Positions 52,088-60,308 of a DNA stretch of 64,000 nucleotides are shown piece by piece (position 1 is the stretch's first letter; each line of letters starts with the position of its first letter). Source of the DNA: Streptomyces puniciscabiei (GTDB lineage Bacteria > Actinomycetota > Actinomycetes > Streptomycetales > Streptomycetaceae); contig NZ_VFNX01000001.1 of the NCBI RefSeq assembly GCF_006715785.1, positions 4,196,001 through 4,260,000 of the forward strand, in the 5' to 3' direction. Under the pieces are notes generated by a model that was not told the origin of the DNA, did not search any database, and saw only the letters and a list, made by a program, of their open reading frames with translations. The translations under genes were made by a program, and so were the position numbers.

Positions 52088-52474
52088 TCAGCGGAGGAAG
52101 GACTCCGGGCCGAGCCGGCCCCAGGCCACGAACGCCGACAGGACGATGTAGACGACGTCCACCATCATGAGCGTGACTTCGTGACGCCGCAGGCGGGTGA
52201 TCGCGGCACCGGTCATGAGAAGGGCCAGGCCGAGGGCCGCCAGCGGCACCAGAACGGGTGCGATGCCGAGCGTGGCGGGCAGGACCAGACCGACGGCGGC
52301 CAGCACCTCGAGGGCGCCGATGGCCTTCACTCCGCCGGCGCTGAAGTCGTGGATCCAATGCGCACTGGGCCCGAAGGCGGCGATCTTCTCCTTCGGCACG
52401 GCCACCTTGAGGCCGCCGCTGAGCAGATAGGCGACGGCGAGCAGTGCGGTGACGATCCACAGGGCGAGGTTCAT
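52088..52474 (-). CDS. DoxX-family membrane protein
   Basis: 128 aa with four helices (about 3-25, 45-65, 70-92, 98-118). The beginning LWIVTALLAVAYLLSGGLKVAVPKEKI and GALEVLAAVGLVLPA are DoxX-like. Divergent from the ECF41 sigma gene, with a promoter-like sequence of the ECF41 type in front of it, so it is the probable target of that sigma factor. Biochemical role unknown; DoxX-like proteins are linked to redox or thiol stress in other bacteria. Confidence 0.82.
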   Translation of the reverse strand: MNLALWIVTALLAVAYLLSGGLKVAVPKEKIAAFGPSAHWIHDFSAGGVKAIGALEVLAAVGLVLPATLGIAPVLVPLAALGLALLMTGAAITRLRRHEVTLMMVDVVYIVLSAFVAWGRLGPESFLR

Positions 52475-52517
52475 ACGAGGTCTCCTTCGGTCCCGTCGTT
52501 CCTTGTCGTCCCTCTGA

Positions 52518-52544
52518 GACAGGGCACCCCGGTGATCCGTGACA
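52518..52544 (-). promoter_or_regulatory. Candidate ECF41-type promoter for doxX
   Basis: On the minus strand, TGTCACG (-35) and TGTC (-10) are separated by exactly 16 bp. The ECF41 consensus is TGTCACA-N16-CGTC, so there is one mismatch in each box. The -10 lies 44 bp before the doxX start codon. Confidence 0.6.
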
Positions 52545-52593
52545 GGAGCGGATACGCTGCTGGCGTCTTGTGGATCTCCGGAGGGGGGAATCC

Positions 52594-53541
52594 GTGCCGG
52601 GATCGGTTGCGGGGACGGAGGCGGACGGGTACCGGTCGCTGCTGTTCTCCATCGCCTACGGGATGACCGGCTCCGTGGGCGACGCGGAGGACATCGTGCA
52701 GGACGCCTTCCTGGGCCTGACCCGGGCGCGCCGGGCCGGGACCCCGGTCGCGAACCTGAAGGCGTATCTGACCACCGCGGTGACCCGGCTGGGCATCAAC
52801 CACCTGAGCTCGGCGCGGGTACGGCGGGAGACCTATGTGGGCGACTGGCTGCCCGAGCCGGTCGTGGTGTCCGCCGAGCGGCCCGGACCGGCCGAGCACG
52901 CCGAGCTGTCGGACTCGCTGTCGATGGCGTTCCTCGTACTGCTGGAGGCGCTTTCCCCGGTGGAGCGGGCGGTGTTCGTGCTGCGGGAGGTCTTCGGGTA
53001 CGGCTACCCGGAGGTGGCGCGGATCACCGGCAAGACCGAGGCGAACTGCCGGCAGATCTTCGCCCGCGCCAGGAAGCGCCTCGGTCCCGGCGCACAGGTG
53101 GCCGGCAGCGCGCCGCCCCCGGCGCGGCGGGCGGAGAGCGAGGAGCTCGCCCGTAAGTTCTTCGCGGCGGCCGAGGGCGGCGACATGGACGCGCTGCTCG
53201 ACATGCTCGCCCCGGACGTGGTCTTCCACGGGGACGGCGGCGGCAAGGCGCGGGCGCTCGCGAAGTCGATCACCGAGGCGCGCCCCATCGCCCAGCTGCT
53301 GGTCGGCGGCCTGCGCCGGGTCGGGAGGCTCGGCGCCCTCCTCAAGGCGGCCCGGGTCAACGGCCGCCCGGGCGGCGTGATCCACGACGCCGAGGGCCGC
53401 GTGGCCAGTGTGATCGAGCTCGACATCGCCGACGGCAGGATCCGGGCGATCCGCGCCGTCTCCAACCCCGACAAGCTCGAGCACCTCGGCCCGGTGTCGG
53501 ACATCGGCCGGCTGCCGCAGCGGCGCCCCGCCGATCACTGA
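52594..53541 (+). CDS. ECF41-family sigma factor with SnoaL-like C-terminal domain
   Basis: 315 aa. Region 2 (residues about 10-80, LLFSIAYGMTGSVGDAEDIVQDAFLGLTRAR) and region 4 (about 105-160, LSPVERAVFVLREVFGYGYPEVARITGKTEANCRQIFARARKRL) are followed by a SnoaL/NTF2-like domain with the two ECF41 hallmarks, HGDGGGKARA and NPDKLEHL. In ECF41 the C-terminal domain replaces an anti-sigma factor. GTG 52594 has GGAGGGGGG just upstream. The usual oxidoreductase target is replaced by a divergent doxX gene. Confidence 0.9.
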   Translation: MPGSVAGTEADGYRSLLFSIAYGMTGSVGDAEDIVQDAFLGLTRARRAGTPVANLKAYLTTAVTRLGINHLSSARVRRETYVGDWLPEPVVVSAERPGPAEHAELSDSLSMAFLVLLEALSPVERAVFVLREVFGYGYPEVARITGKTEANCRQIFARARKRLGPGAQVAGSAPPPARRAESEELARKFFAAAEGGDMDALLDMLAPDVVFHGDGGGKARALAKSITEARPIAQLLVGGLRRVGRLGALLKAARVNGRPGGVIHDAEGRVASVIELDIADGRIRAIRAVSNPDKLEHLGPVSDIGRLPQRRPADH

Positions 53542-53670
53542 GGGCTCCGCCGATCACCGGCGGCATCGGGAGCGCGGCCGCCGCCAGGGCACGACCGTCA
53601 GGGATGCTCCGCGTGCCCGAACCCACGTCGGCGCCCCGCGTGTTCGCCGGGACCGGGGCCGGAAAACGGA

Positions 53671-53709
53671 TCAGCCGGTGGCTCGTCTCTCGACGGAGCC
53701 ACCGGCTGA
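53671..53709 (-). terminator. 14-bp hairpin after tRNA-His
   Basis: TCAGCCGGTGGCTC pairs with GAGCCACCGGCTGA, starting 9 nt beyond the tRNA-His 3' end on the minus strand, with an 11-nt loop. Probable terminator of the tRNA transcript; it also follows the ECF41 gene on the plus strand. Confidence 0.7.
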
Positions 53710-53717
53710 CCGGTGAG

Positions 53718-53791
53718 GGTGAGTGACGGGACTCGAACCCGCGACATCCTGGACCACAACCAGGTGCTCTACCAGCTGAGCTACACCCACC
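53718..53791 (-). tRNA. tRNA-His (GTG)
   Basis: The anticodon arm CCTGG-TTGTGGT-CCAGG gives anticodon GTG. The acceptor stem GTGGGTG pairs with CACTCAC, with an extra G at -1 opposite the discriminator C73, the hallmark of histidine tRNA. The T arm is GCGGG-TTCGAGT-CCCGT. CCA is not encoded. Located 128 bp after orn on the same strand. Confidence 0.96.
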
Positions 53792-53919
53792 ACGACCGGC
53801 GGTTGAACTCGTCGTTTCCCCGACCGGCCGAGAAGAAGTCTACAGGGTCCGAAGGGGTGCTCGCGCACAGGTTTTCGCGCAGGTCTCCGAGCGGACCCCG
53901 AAAGGGCGCAGAGGTGTCG

Positions 53920-54522
53920 TCACCGCGCGGGCAGGACGTGCTTGGCGGCGATCGCCCTCGCGGTGTCGGAGTCCGGGCCGGGCTGCGGGACGAAGATGGC
54001 CTCGCGGTAGTAGCGCAGCTCGGCGATCGACTCGCGGATGTCGGCGAGGGCCCGGTGGTTGCCGTTCTTCTCCGGGCTGTTGAAGTACGCCCTCGGATAC
54101 CAGCGGCGGGCCAGCTCCTTGATGGAGGACACGTCGACGATCCGGTAGTGGAGGTAGTCCTCCAGGGTCGGCATGTCCCGCAGCAGGAAGCCGCGGTCGG
54201 TGCCGACGGAGTTGCCGCACAGCGGGGCCTTGCCGGGCTCCTTCACGTACTCCTTCACATACGCGAGGACCTGCTCCTCGGCGTCCTTCAGGGTCGTGCC
54301 GTTCGGGAGCTCGGCGAGCAGACCGGACGCGGTGTGCATCTGACGCACCACCTCCGGCATCGTCTCCAGCGCCTGGTCCGGCGGGCGGATGACGATGTCC
54401 ACCCCCTCGCCGAGTACGTTCAGCTCGGAGTCGGTGACGAGGGCGGCCACCTCGATGAGAGCGTCGTCGGACAGCGAGAGGCCGGTCATCTCGCAGTCGA
54501 TCCACACCATGCGATCGTTCAT
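53920..54522 (-). CDS. orn: Oligoribonuclease Orn
   Basis: 200-aa DEDDh 3'-5' exonuclease that degrades very short RNA, including pGpG from c-di-GMP breakdown. Exo I is MVWIDCEMTGL (Asp9, Glu11), exo II about NSVGTDRGFLLRDMP, exo III NHRALADIRESI with the catalytic His and Asp; LHYRIVDVSSIKELARRWYP is typical. It is next to adpA, as in other Streptomyces, where orn loss affects development. It connects to cdgA, elsewhere in this window, through the c-di-GMP pathway. Confidence 0.96.
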   Translation of the reverse strand: MNDRMVWIDCEMTGLSLSDDALIEVAALVTDSELNVLGEGVDIVIRPPDQALETMPEVVRQMHTASGLLAELPNGTTLKDAEEQVLAYVKEYVKEPGKAPLCGNSVGTDRGFLLRDMPTLEDYLHYRIVDVSSIKELARRWYPRAYFNSPEKNGNHRALADIRESIAELRYYREAIFVPQPGPDSDTARAIAAKHVLPAR

Positions 54523-54583
54523 GCGACCACCCTAAAGCTGACGTCGGCTTTTGGGGTCCCCCGTGCTGGTACCGGCCGACGCT

Positions 54584-54615
54584 GAAAAAAAGGGGGCGAG
54601 CCTGTGCTCGCCCCC
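54584..54615 (-). terminator. Rho-independent terminator of adpA
   Basis: On the minus strand GGGGGCGAG pairs with CTCGCCCCC around CACAGG and is followed by seven T residues. It lies 9 bp after the adpA stop, a classical intrinsic terminator, rare in such GC-rich DNA. Confidence 0.9.
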
Positions 54616-54623
54616 CCTCTCTC

Positions 54624-55835
54624 TCAGCTACCGGCTCGCGGCCCCGGCAGCAGTCCCACCGCGCCCGCCGCCGTGCGGCGGCTCTGCATCGGCACCCCGC
54701 TGTCGCGGTCCGGGTGCAGTACGGGGGCGTGGCCCACCGGGCCGGGGCCTGTGAGGCCCGTGACCGGCTGGCCGGAGGGCAGCAGCGGCGGCTCGGCGTC
54801 GGCCGGCCTGTCGCCCTGCGGCCTGCGGGCCCGGTAGGCGGCCCGGTAGGCGGCGGGGGACGAGCCGAGCTGGCGGCGGAAGTGGCCGCGGAGGGCCACC
54901 GGGGAGCGGAAGCCGCAGCGGCCCGCCACCTCGTCCACCGAGTAGTCCGACGTCTCCAGCAGGCGCTGTGCCTGCAGGACCCGCTGAGTGATGAGCCACT
55001 GCAGGGGCGCGCTGCCGGTCAGCGAGCGGAACCGGCGGTCGAACGTACGGCGGCTCATGTAGGCGCGTGCCGCCAGGGTCTCCACGTCGAACTGCTCGTG
55101 GAGGTGTTCCAGCGCCCAGGCGACGACCTCGGCGAGCGGGTCGGCGCCGATCTCCTCCGGTAAAGACCGATCGAGATAGCGCTCCTGACCGCCCGACCGG
55201 CGCGGTGGGACCACCAGGCGGCGGGCCAGCGCGCCGGCCGCCTCGTTGCCGTGGTCCGTCCGCACGATGTGGAGACAGAGATCGATTCCGGCCGCCGTAC
55301 CGGCCGATGTCAGGACGTCGCCGTCGTCCACGAAGAGTTCGCGTGGATCGACGTGTACCGACGGATAGCGCTTGGCCAGCGTCGGCGCGTACATCCAGTG
55401 GGTCGTCGCCGGGCGGCCGTCCAGCAGGCCCGCCGCCGCGAGGACGAAGGCGCCGGTGCACAGCCCGACGATGCGGGCACCCTCCTCGTGCGCCCGGCGC
55501 AGCGCGTCGAGCGCCTCCTCCGGTGGCGGCGCGGTGATCGACCGCCAGGCCGGTACGACGACCGTCCCGGCGCGGGTGATCGCCTCCAGTCCATGCGGCG
55601 CGGTGAGTTCCAGGCCCCCTGTGGTCCGCAGCGGGCCCTCCTCGCCGGCGCAGACCAGCAGTCGGTAGCGCGGCACGCCGGCGTCCTGGCGGTCTATGCC
55701 GAACACCGACAGCGGTATGGAACTCTCGAAGATGGGGCCGCCGCTGAACAGCAGCACCGCGACGATCTCCTTGCGGCGTCGCCCGGAGAGTTTCCGGGCC
55801 GCGGCTTCCGGCGCGGCAGTGGAGTCGTGGCTCAT
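54624..55835 (-). CDS. adpA: Global AraC-family developmental activator AdpA
   Basis: 403 aa, like AdpA of other Streptomyces. The N-terminal DJ-1/PfpI-like dimerisation domain (about 22-200) reads IVAVLLFSGGPIFESSIPLSVFGIDRQ ... IVGLCTGAFVLAAAGLLDGRPATTHW ... TSAGTAAGIDLCLHIVR; the C-terminal AraC domain (about 220-325) has two helix-turn-helix units (VETLAARAYMSRRTFDRRFRSLTG and VDEVAGRCGFRSPVALRGHFRR). A rare TTA Leu codon at 55161-55163 (RSLPEEI), between the domains, makes translation depend on the bldA tRNA. It has a long upstream region and its own terminator. Confidence 0.96.
   Translation of the reverse strand: MSHDSTAAPEAAARKLSGRRRKEIVAVLLFSGGPIFESSIPLSVFGIDRQDAGVPRYRLLVCAGEEGPLRTTGGLELTAPHGLEAITRAGTVVVPAWRSITAPPPEEALDALRRAHEEGARIVGLCTGAFVLAAAGLLDGRPATTHWMYAPTLAKRYPSVHVDPRELFVDDGDVLTSAGTAAGIDLCLHIVRTDHGNEAAGALARRLVVPPRRSGGQERYLDRSLPEEIGADPLAEVVAWALEHLHEQFDVETLAARAYMSRRTFDRRFRSLTGSAPLQWLITQRVLQAQRLLETSDYSVDEVAGRCGFRSPVALRGHFRRQLGSSPAAYRAAYRARRPQGDRPADAEPPLLPSGQPVTGLTGPGPVGHAPVLHPDRDSGVPMQSRRTAAGAVGLLPGPRAGS
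55161..55163 (-). promoter_or_regulatory. TTA (bldA-dependent) codon in adpA
   Basis: The Leu codon of RSLPEEI is TTA, read only by the developmental bldA tRNA in Streptomyces. It occupies the linker between the AdpA domains, its known position, and is the only in-frame TTA I noticed in this window. Confidence 0.9.
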
Positions 55836-56214
55836 ACTGCTAAGCCCCCCTCGGTGGTCGCGGCTCCTCGGTTGTGTCGCTCCTGCACGTTTCCCCTCGG
55901 TCCTGCACGAGTCCCCCGCCGTAAAGACAGTCAAGATCGAATCTACTGGTTCCCGCGGTCTGACGGTGACCAGTTCCACACGCCCGAGATTGTCGACATG
56001 ACAACTTGGCGTGAAGCATTCGATCACGAAGCGTTGCACTCGCGGAGCGCGCAGGGAAGTGCGCCTTGTCGCAGTGGCCAAACCGCGTAGGGTGCGCATC
56101 CGCCCGTGGACCCTTTCCGTGCAGGTCGAACGGGGGTTGGAGGGTGGTCGGGGCCCCTCTTCGCCGATATTCAGAAGTTGGCTGAAAAGAAGCGTTCGGG
56201 GGTGCGAAAACAGG
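55836..56214. promoter_or_regulatory. Long adpA upstream region
   Basis: This 379-bp region is relatively AT-rich at 55920-56040 and holds no gene. The inverted repeat TTGTC-gacat-GACAA lies at 55990-56004, beside TGGCGTGAAG (56007-56016), which matches 9 of 10 positions of the AdpA consensus TGGCSNGWWY. A possible -35 TTGACT occurs near 55929 on the minus strand. AdpA autoregulation is known; these sites are candidates. Confidence 0.5.
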
Positions 56215-56505
56215 TCAGTCGACCGGTGTCCGCCGACGGGTGTGACGTCCTCGTCTTTGCTTCGGGCAACGCTCGCCGTCCCACCCGTACCGCTGGGCAC
56301 ACCACTCCGACCGGCGCAGCAGGAAGCGGCACACGGCCGTGACGGCGGCCAGGCTCAGCGCAGCGCCCGCCGCGCCGGCCAGCGAGGTGCCGTACCAGAC
56401 CAGGACCAGGGGGACGAGTACGCAGCTGAAGGCGGCCCAGCGGATCAGATCGCTCACGGTGTCCGGCGCGGGGTGCGGCTCGGGGGCGGATCGGCGTCCG
56501 GACAT
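56215..56505 (-). CDS. Small membrane protein upstream of adpA
   Basis: 96 aa, two helices (about 20-40 and 44-62: LIRWAAFSCVLVPLVLVWYGTSLAGAAGAALSLAAVTAVCRFLL), then a basic Arg-rich tail (about 65-96). No family recognised. It is preserved upstream of adpA in some Streptomyces, as far as I recall. The start could also be the GTG one codon earlier. Confidence 0.6.
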   Translation of the reverse strand: MSGRRSAPEPHPAPDTVSDLIRWAAFSCVLVPLVLVWYGTSLAGAAGAALSLAAVTAVCRFLLRRSEWCAQRYGWDGERCPKQRRGRHTRRRTPVD

Positions 56506-56821
56506 CACTCGTACTCCCTGTGGCGGTGGCTCACGGGGATCAACGCGTGTTCGAGCGGTCGGTCACCGGCCGTCACATCTGTTCATCCTGTGCAAACAGC
56601 CTGTACGTGGCAGCAACCATTGCGTTACGGGCGCCGCTCGTGCATGCTCCGGTGAACCCCTACGGACGTCGGGGGACCGCTTACGGAGCGTGCGCGGGAT
56701 CTGGGCTCGGGAGGCGTGCCGCCGTACCCTTGAGGGTATGGGGTTGGGAAGATGTTTCCCGGACACAGCTCCGCCGCACACTGTCGTCCCACCCATAAAG
56801 GATCACAACGCCGAGACAGCC
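56506..56821. other. Intergenic region with a small inverted repeat
   Basis: No gene is supported; short open frames here have no Shine-Dalgarno. TACCCT-tg-AGGGTA (56725-56738) is a 6-bp inverted repeat 84 bp before the universal stress protein start and may be an operator. Confidence 0.4.
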
Positions 56822-57349
56822 ATGGCCGGTCACGAATTCTTCGAACCCGCGGACCGCAAGCGGCCGGTCGCCGACCCCACGGCGGCCGATCCCCTGGCGG
56901 CGGAAGAGCCACGCCCCGTCTGCGACCCAGCCTTCCGGCACGGAGTCGTCGTCGGCTTCGACGGTTCCACCTCCAGTGAGCGTGCCCTCGCCTACGCCAT
57001 CGGCATGGCCCACCGCTCGCACTCGGGCCTGATCATCGTCCATGTCGCCAACCGGCTGCCCACCACCGTGTGGGCCGGCTGCGAGCCGCCCGTCTTCGTG
57101 GACGTGCCGGACCATCGCACCGAGGTCCTCGGCCTCGAACTGGCGTGCGCGGACTACCTGGCCGAGGTGCCGTGGATCCTGGTCGAGCGGGGCGGTGACA
57201 TCTGCCACGAACTCGAAGAGGTGGGGCGGGAGTACGAGGCGGACGCGATCGTCGTCGGCTCCACGCACGGCATCGTCGGCCGCATCTTCGGCTCCGTCGC
57301 GGGACGGCTCGCCAAGCGGGCGCGGCGGCCCGTGATCGTCATTCCCTGA
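56822..57349 (+). CDS. Universal stress protein (single UspA domain)
   Basis: 175 aa. After a polar N-terminal extension of about 38 residues, the Usp fold begins (HGVVVGFDGSTSSERALAYAIGMAHRSHSGLIIVHV) and ends with the ATP-binding loop AIVVGSTHGIVGRIFGSVAGRLAKRARRPVIVIP, close to the G-2x-G-9x-G(S/T) motif. It is probably nucleotide-binding, expressed under stress or oxygen limitation. No strong Shine-Dalgarno precedes the chosen ATG. Confidence 0.88.
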   Translation: MAGHEFFEPADRKRPVADPTAADPLAAEEPRPVCDPAFRHGVVVGFDGSTSSERALAYAIGMAHRSHSGLIIVHVANRLPTTVWAGCEPPVFVDVPDHRTEVLGLELACADYLAEVPWILVERGGDICHELEEVGREYEADAIVVGSTHGIVGRIFGSVAGRLAKRARRPVIVIP

Positions 57350-57478
57350 CCGTCGTCCCCGGCGTATCCCAACTCCCTTTGTGCAGCGCGAAACTACTCG
57401 CGCGTAGAGGTGGTTTGTGCCCTTGTGAAGGGCATATATCGGTCACCGCGCAACAGCACAGCATGAAGGGAGCCCGCC

Positions 57479-58021
57479 GTGGACAACGGAAGTACTACGG
57501 TGGTCGGCCGACTCGCCCTGGGAATCACCCTGTTGGCGTTCGGTCTCGGTACGACAGGCGTGATCCACGGTGTGGCCGCGTCCGATGCCGTGTCAGTGGC
57601 CCACTACGTGGGTGGAGTTGCTCTGTTCCTGGTCGGCCTGCTGGCCTTCCGCGGCGGCGACGGCGTTTCCGGCACGGGCTTCGCGGCCCTCGGCGCGCTG
57701 TGGTTCACCTGGGCGGTGGGCGGTCACTCCTCCGCCAACGCGGCCGGGCTCTTCCTGCTCCTCTTCGCCCTGGTGGCGCTCACCCTGACCGTCGCCGGCG
57801 GGGACAGCCTCGGTCAGGTCATGCACGGGCTGCTGTTCCTGGCGATGCTGGTGCTGGCCGTCGCGGCCTTCGCCGACAGTTCCTCTTTGGCCAAGGTCGG
57901 CGGCTGGGTGGCTGCTGTGTCCGGCGCGGTGGCTTGGTACGCCGCGACGGCCGCGCTCGCGCACTGGCCGACGGCGCTTCCTGGTCGTGCTGCGGGCCGG
58001 GGGGTGACGGCCGCCGGCTGA
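57479..58021 (+). CDS. GPR1/FUN34/YaaH-like membrane protein
   Basis: 180 aa, six predicted helices with short loops (LALGITLLAFGLGTTGVIHGVAA, AHYVGGVALFLVGLLAFRGGD, GLFLLLFALVALTLTVAGGD, VMHGLLFLAMLVLAVAAFAD, KVGGWVAAVSGAVAWYAATAALAHWP). It is a Streptomyces member of the acetate-uptake-type family by overall pattern, but the NPAPLGL signature is missing, so transport of acetate is doubtful. GTG start with AAGGGAG. A strong terminator follows. Confidence 0.72.
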   Translation: MDNGSTTVVGRLALGITLLAFGLGTTGVIHGVAASDAVSVAHYVGGVALFLVGLLAFRGGDGVSGTGFAALGALWFTWAVGGHSSANAAGLFLLLFALVALTLTVAGGDSLGQVMHGLLFLAMLVLAVAAFADSSSLAKVGGWVAAVSGAVAWYAATAALAHWPTALPGRAAGRGVTAAG

Positions 58022-58037
58022 TCCGAGCAGCACTGAA

Positions 58038-58080
58038 GGGACCCCCACGTGTTTGGTGGCACACGTGGGGTCCCCTTTTT
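58038..58080. terminator. Strong bidirectional terminator
   Basis: GGGACCCCCACGTGT pairs with ACACGTGGGGTCCCC (one extra C bulged) around TTGGTGGC and is followed by CTTTTTG. It ends the membrane-protein transcript on the plus strand; the hairpin can also stop glmS transcription from the other side. Confidence 0.88.
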
Positions 58081-58162
58081 GTGCCTGAACCGGCGCCGCT
58101 CTCGCGGACGTGGTTGCTCGCCGCGGGGGTTGCTCAATTGTCGCTTCGGCGGTCGCGTGAAC

Positions 58163-59980
58163 CTACTCCACCGTCACCGATTTGGCGAGGTTGCGGGGCT
58201 TGTCGATGTCCCGGCCCAGGGCCTTCGCCGTGTGGTACGCGAGGAGCTGGAGCGGGATGCCCATCAGGATGGGGTCGAGTTCGTCCTCGTTCTTCGGCAC
58301 GACGATCGTCTGGTCGGCCTTCTCCTGGTGCTGGTGGGCCACCGCGAGGATCTTGCCGCTGCGGGCCTTGATCTCCTCCAGTGCCGCGCGGTTCTTCTCC
58401 AGCAGGTCGTCGTCGGGGACGATCGCGACCGTGGGCAGGGCCGGCTCGATCAGGGCCAGCGGGCCGTGCTTCAGCTCGGAGGCCGGGTAGGCCTCGGCGT
58501 GGATGTAGGAGACCTCCTTGAGCTTCAGGGAGGCCTCGCGGGCCACCGGATAGCCCCGCACGCGGCCGATGAAGAGCATCGAGCGGGCGTCGGCGTACAG
58601 CTCCGCCAGCTCCTTGATCTGCTCCTCCTGCTTGAGGATCTCGGTGATCTGCTCGGGCAGCTTGCGCAGGCCCTCGATGATCCGCTTGCCGTCGCGGACC
58701 GAGAGGTCACGGGTGCGGCCCAGGTGCAGGGCGAGCAGCGCGAAGGCGACCGTCATGTTGGTGAAGCACTTGGTCGACACCACGCAGACCTCGGGGCCGG
58801 CGTGCACGTAGATGCCGGCGTCCGCCTCGCGGGCGATCGCGGAGCCGACCACGTTGACGACGCCGAAGACCTTGGCGCCCTTGCGCTTCAGCTCCTGGAC
58901 GGCGGCGAGGACGTCGTACGTCTCACCGGACTGGGAGACGGCCACGTACAGGGTGTCGGGGTCCACGACCGCGTTGCGGTAGCGGAACTCGGAGGCCGGC
59001 TCGGCGTCGGCGGGGATACGGGCCAGCTCCTCGATCATCTGGGCGCCGATCATGCCCGCGTGGTACGAGGTGCCGCAGCCGAGGATCTTCACCCGGCGGA
59101 TCTGCCGGGCCTCGCGGGCGTCCAGGTTGAGGCCGCCGAGGTGCACGGTGGAGAAGCGGTCGTCGATGCGGCCGCGCAGCACGCGGTCCACGGCGTCGGC
59201 CTGCTCGAAGATCTCCTTGTGCATGTAGGTGTCGTGGCCGCCCATGTCGTACGACTCGGCCTCCCACTCCACCGTGGTGGGCTCGGCGGTGGTGCGCGTG
59301 CCCTCGGTGGTGTAGGTGCGGAAGTCGTCGGCCTTGAGGGTGGCCATCTCGCCGTCGTCGAGGGTCACTATCTGGCGGGTGTGGGCGACCAGGGCGGCGA
59401 TGTCGGAGGCGACGAACATCTCCTTGTCGCCGATGCCGAGGACGACCGGGGAGCCGTTGCGGGCCACCACGATCCGGTCGGGGAAGTCGGCGTGCAGCAC
59501 GGCGATGCCGTAGGTGCCCTCGATCACGCGGACCGCCTGGCGGACCTTGTCCTCCAGCTTCTCGGCCGAGGAGCGGGCGATCAGGTGGGTGAGGACCTCG
59601 GTGTCGGTCTCGGAGAGGAACTCGACGCCGTCCGCCTCCAGCTTGCGGCGCAGGTCGGCGGCGTTGTCGATGATGCCGTTGTGCACGACGGCGACCTTGT
59701 TGTCGGCCGACATGTGCGGGTGGGCGTTGACGTCGGAGGGGGCGCCGTGGGTGGCCCAGCGGGTGTGGGCGATACCGGTCGTGCCCTTGAAGCGCGCCGG
59801 GACCTTGGCCTCCAGGTCGCGCACCCGGCCCTTGGCCTTGACCATCTTCAGGCCGGGCGTCTTCGGGGAGGTGACGACGATGCCCGCGGAGTCGTAGCCG
59901 CGGTATTCCAGCCGCTGCAGGCCCTCCAGGAGGAGAGGGGCGACGTCACGCTTCCCGATGTATCCGACAATTCCGCACAT
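58163..59980 (-). CDS. glmS: Glutamine-fructose-6-phosphate aminotransferase GlmS
   Basis: 605-aa cytoplasmic enzyme making GlcN-6-phosphate from fructose-6-P and glutamine, the entry to peptidoglycan and chitin-type sugars. The Ntn glutaminase nucleophile Cys2 (MCGIVGYIG) is followed by HTRWATHG, NGIIDN and TDTEVL; two SIS domains carry GCGTSYHAG and AVSQSGETYD, and the C-terminus ends NLAKSVTVE, the expected terminal sequence. It is second in a two-gene unit after a small protein 12 bp upstream. No ribozyme leader was seen. Its product is the DasR ligand. Confidence 0.96.
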   Translation of the reverse strand: MCGIVGYIGKRDVAPLLLEGLQRLEYRGYDSAGIVVTSPKTPGLKMVKAKGRVRDLEAKVPARFKGTTGIAHTRWATHGAPSDVNAHPHMSADNKVAVVHNGIIDNAADLRRKLEADGVEFLSETDTEVLTHLIARSSAEKLEDKVRQAVRVIEGTYGIAVLHADFPDRIVVARNGSPVVLGIGDKEMFVASDIAALVAHTRQIVTLDDGEMATLKADDFRTYTTEGTRTTAEPTTVEWEAESYDMGGHDTYMHKEIFEQADAVDRVLRGRIDDRFSTVHLGGLNLDAREARQIRRVKILGCGTSYHAGMIGAQMIEELARIPADAEPASEFRYRNAVVDPDTLYVAVSQSGETYDVLAAVQELKRKGAKVFGVVNVVGSAIAREADAGIYVHAGPEVCVVSTKCFTNMTVAFALLALHLGRTRDLSVRDGKRIIEGLRKLPEQITEILKQEEQIKELAELYADARSMLFIGRVRGYPVAREASLKLKEVSYIHAEAYPASELKHGPLALIEPALPTVAIVPDDDLLEKNRAALEEIKARSGKILAVAHQHQEKADQTIVVPKNEDELDPILMGIPLQLLAYHTAKALGRDIDKPRNLAKSVTVE

Positions 59981-59992
59981 ATATGGGTATTC

Positions 59993-60250
59993 CTAGCCGT
60001 AGACGATGCGGCGCAGCTGCCTGAGCGTCAGCTCGGGCGGTGCCACCGCTCGATACCTGAGGTCCGCCGCGATCTGTTCGAAGATCTCCGCGTTCACCAG
60101 GCCCTGGGCCTGGAGCTCGCGGTGGCGGCGCCGGACGTAGTCCTCCGTCGACTCGTCGAAGAAGGCGAGCACGTCCTGGATCACCCGCAGCGCCTCGCCC
60201 CTGCTCAGGGGTGTGGACCGCGTCAGGTGATCAACGAGTTCGTCGTGCAC
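59993..60250 (-). CDS. Small conserved protein upstream of glmS
   Basis: 85 aa, helical and charged (LVDHLTRSTPLSRGEALRVIQDVLAFFDESTEDYVRRRHRELQAQGLVNAEIFEQIAADLRYRAVAPPELTLRQLRRIVYG in pieces). GTG 60250 has AGGA 9 nt upstream. It stops 12 bp before glmS, so the two are co-transcribed and this protein may modulate GlmS or be incidental. Function unknown. Confidence 0.65.
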   Translation of the reverse strand: MHDELVDHLTRSTPLSRGEALRVIQDVLAFFDESTEDYVRRRHRELQAQGLVNAEIFEQIAADLRYRAVAPPELTLRQLRRIVYG

Positions 60251-60292
60251 CCGGTAGATCCTGGAGTAAGGCAGCCGGTTTCGCAAGAATCG

Positions 60293-60308
60293 TGCCCGAT
60301 TTCGGGCA
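60293..60308. promoter_or_regulatory. Inverted repeat in the glmS-operon/phosphatase divergent region
   Basis: TGCCCGA-tt-TCGGGCA is a perfect 7-bp inverted repeat 43 bp before the start of the small glmS-operon gene and about 93 bp before the divergent phosphatase. It could be an operator shared by both promoters. Confidence 0.4.

Noticed and set aside
55836..56300. Upstream extension of AdpA
   Set aside because: The extension is translated intergenic DNA; AdpA length with the 55835 start matches the family.
56520..56798. Small reading frames before the universal stress protein
   Set aside because: No ribosome site, no recognisable sequence and overlap with promoter-like DNA.
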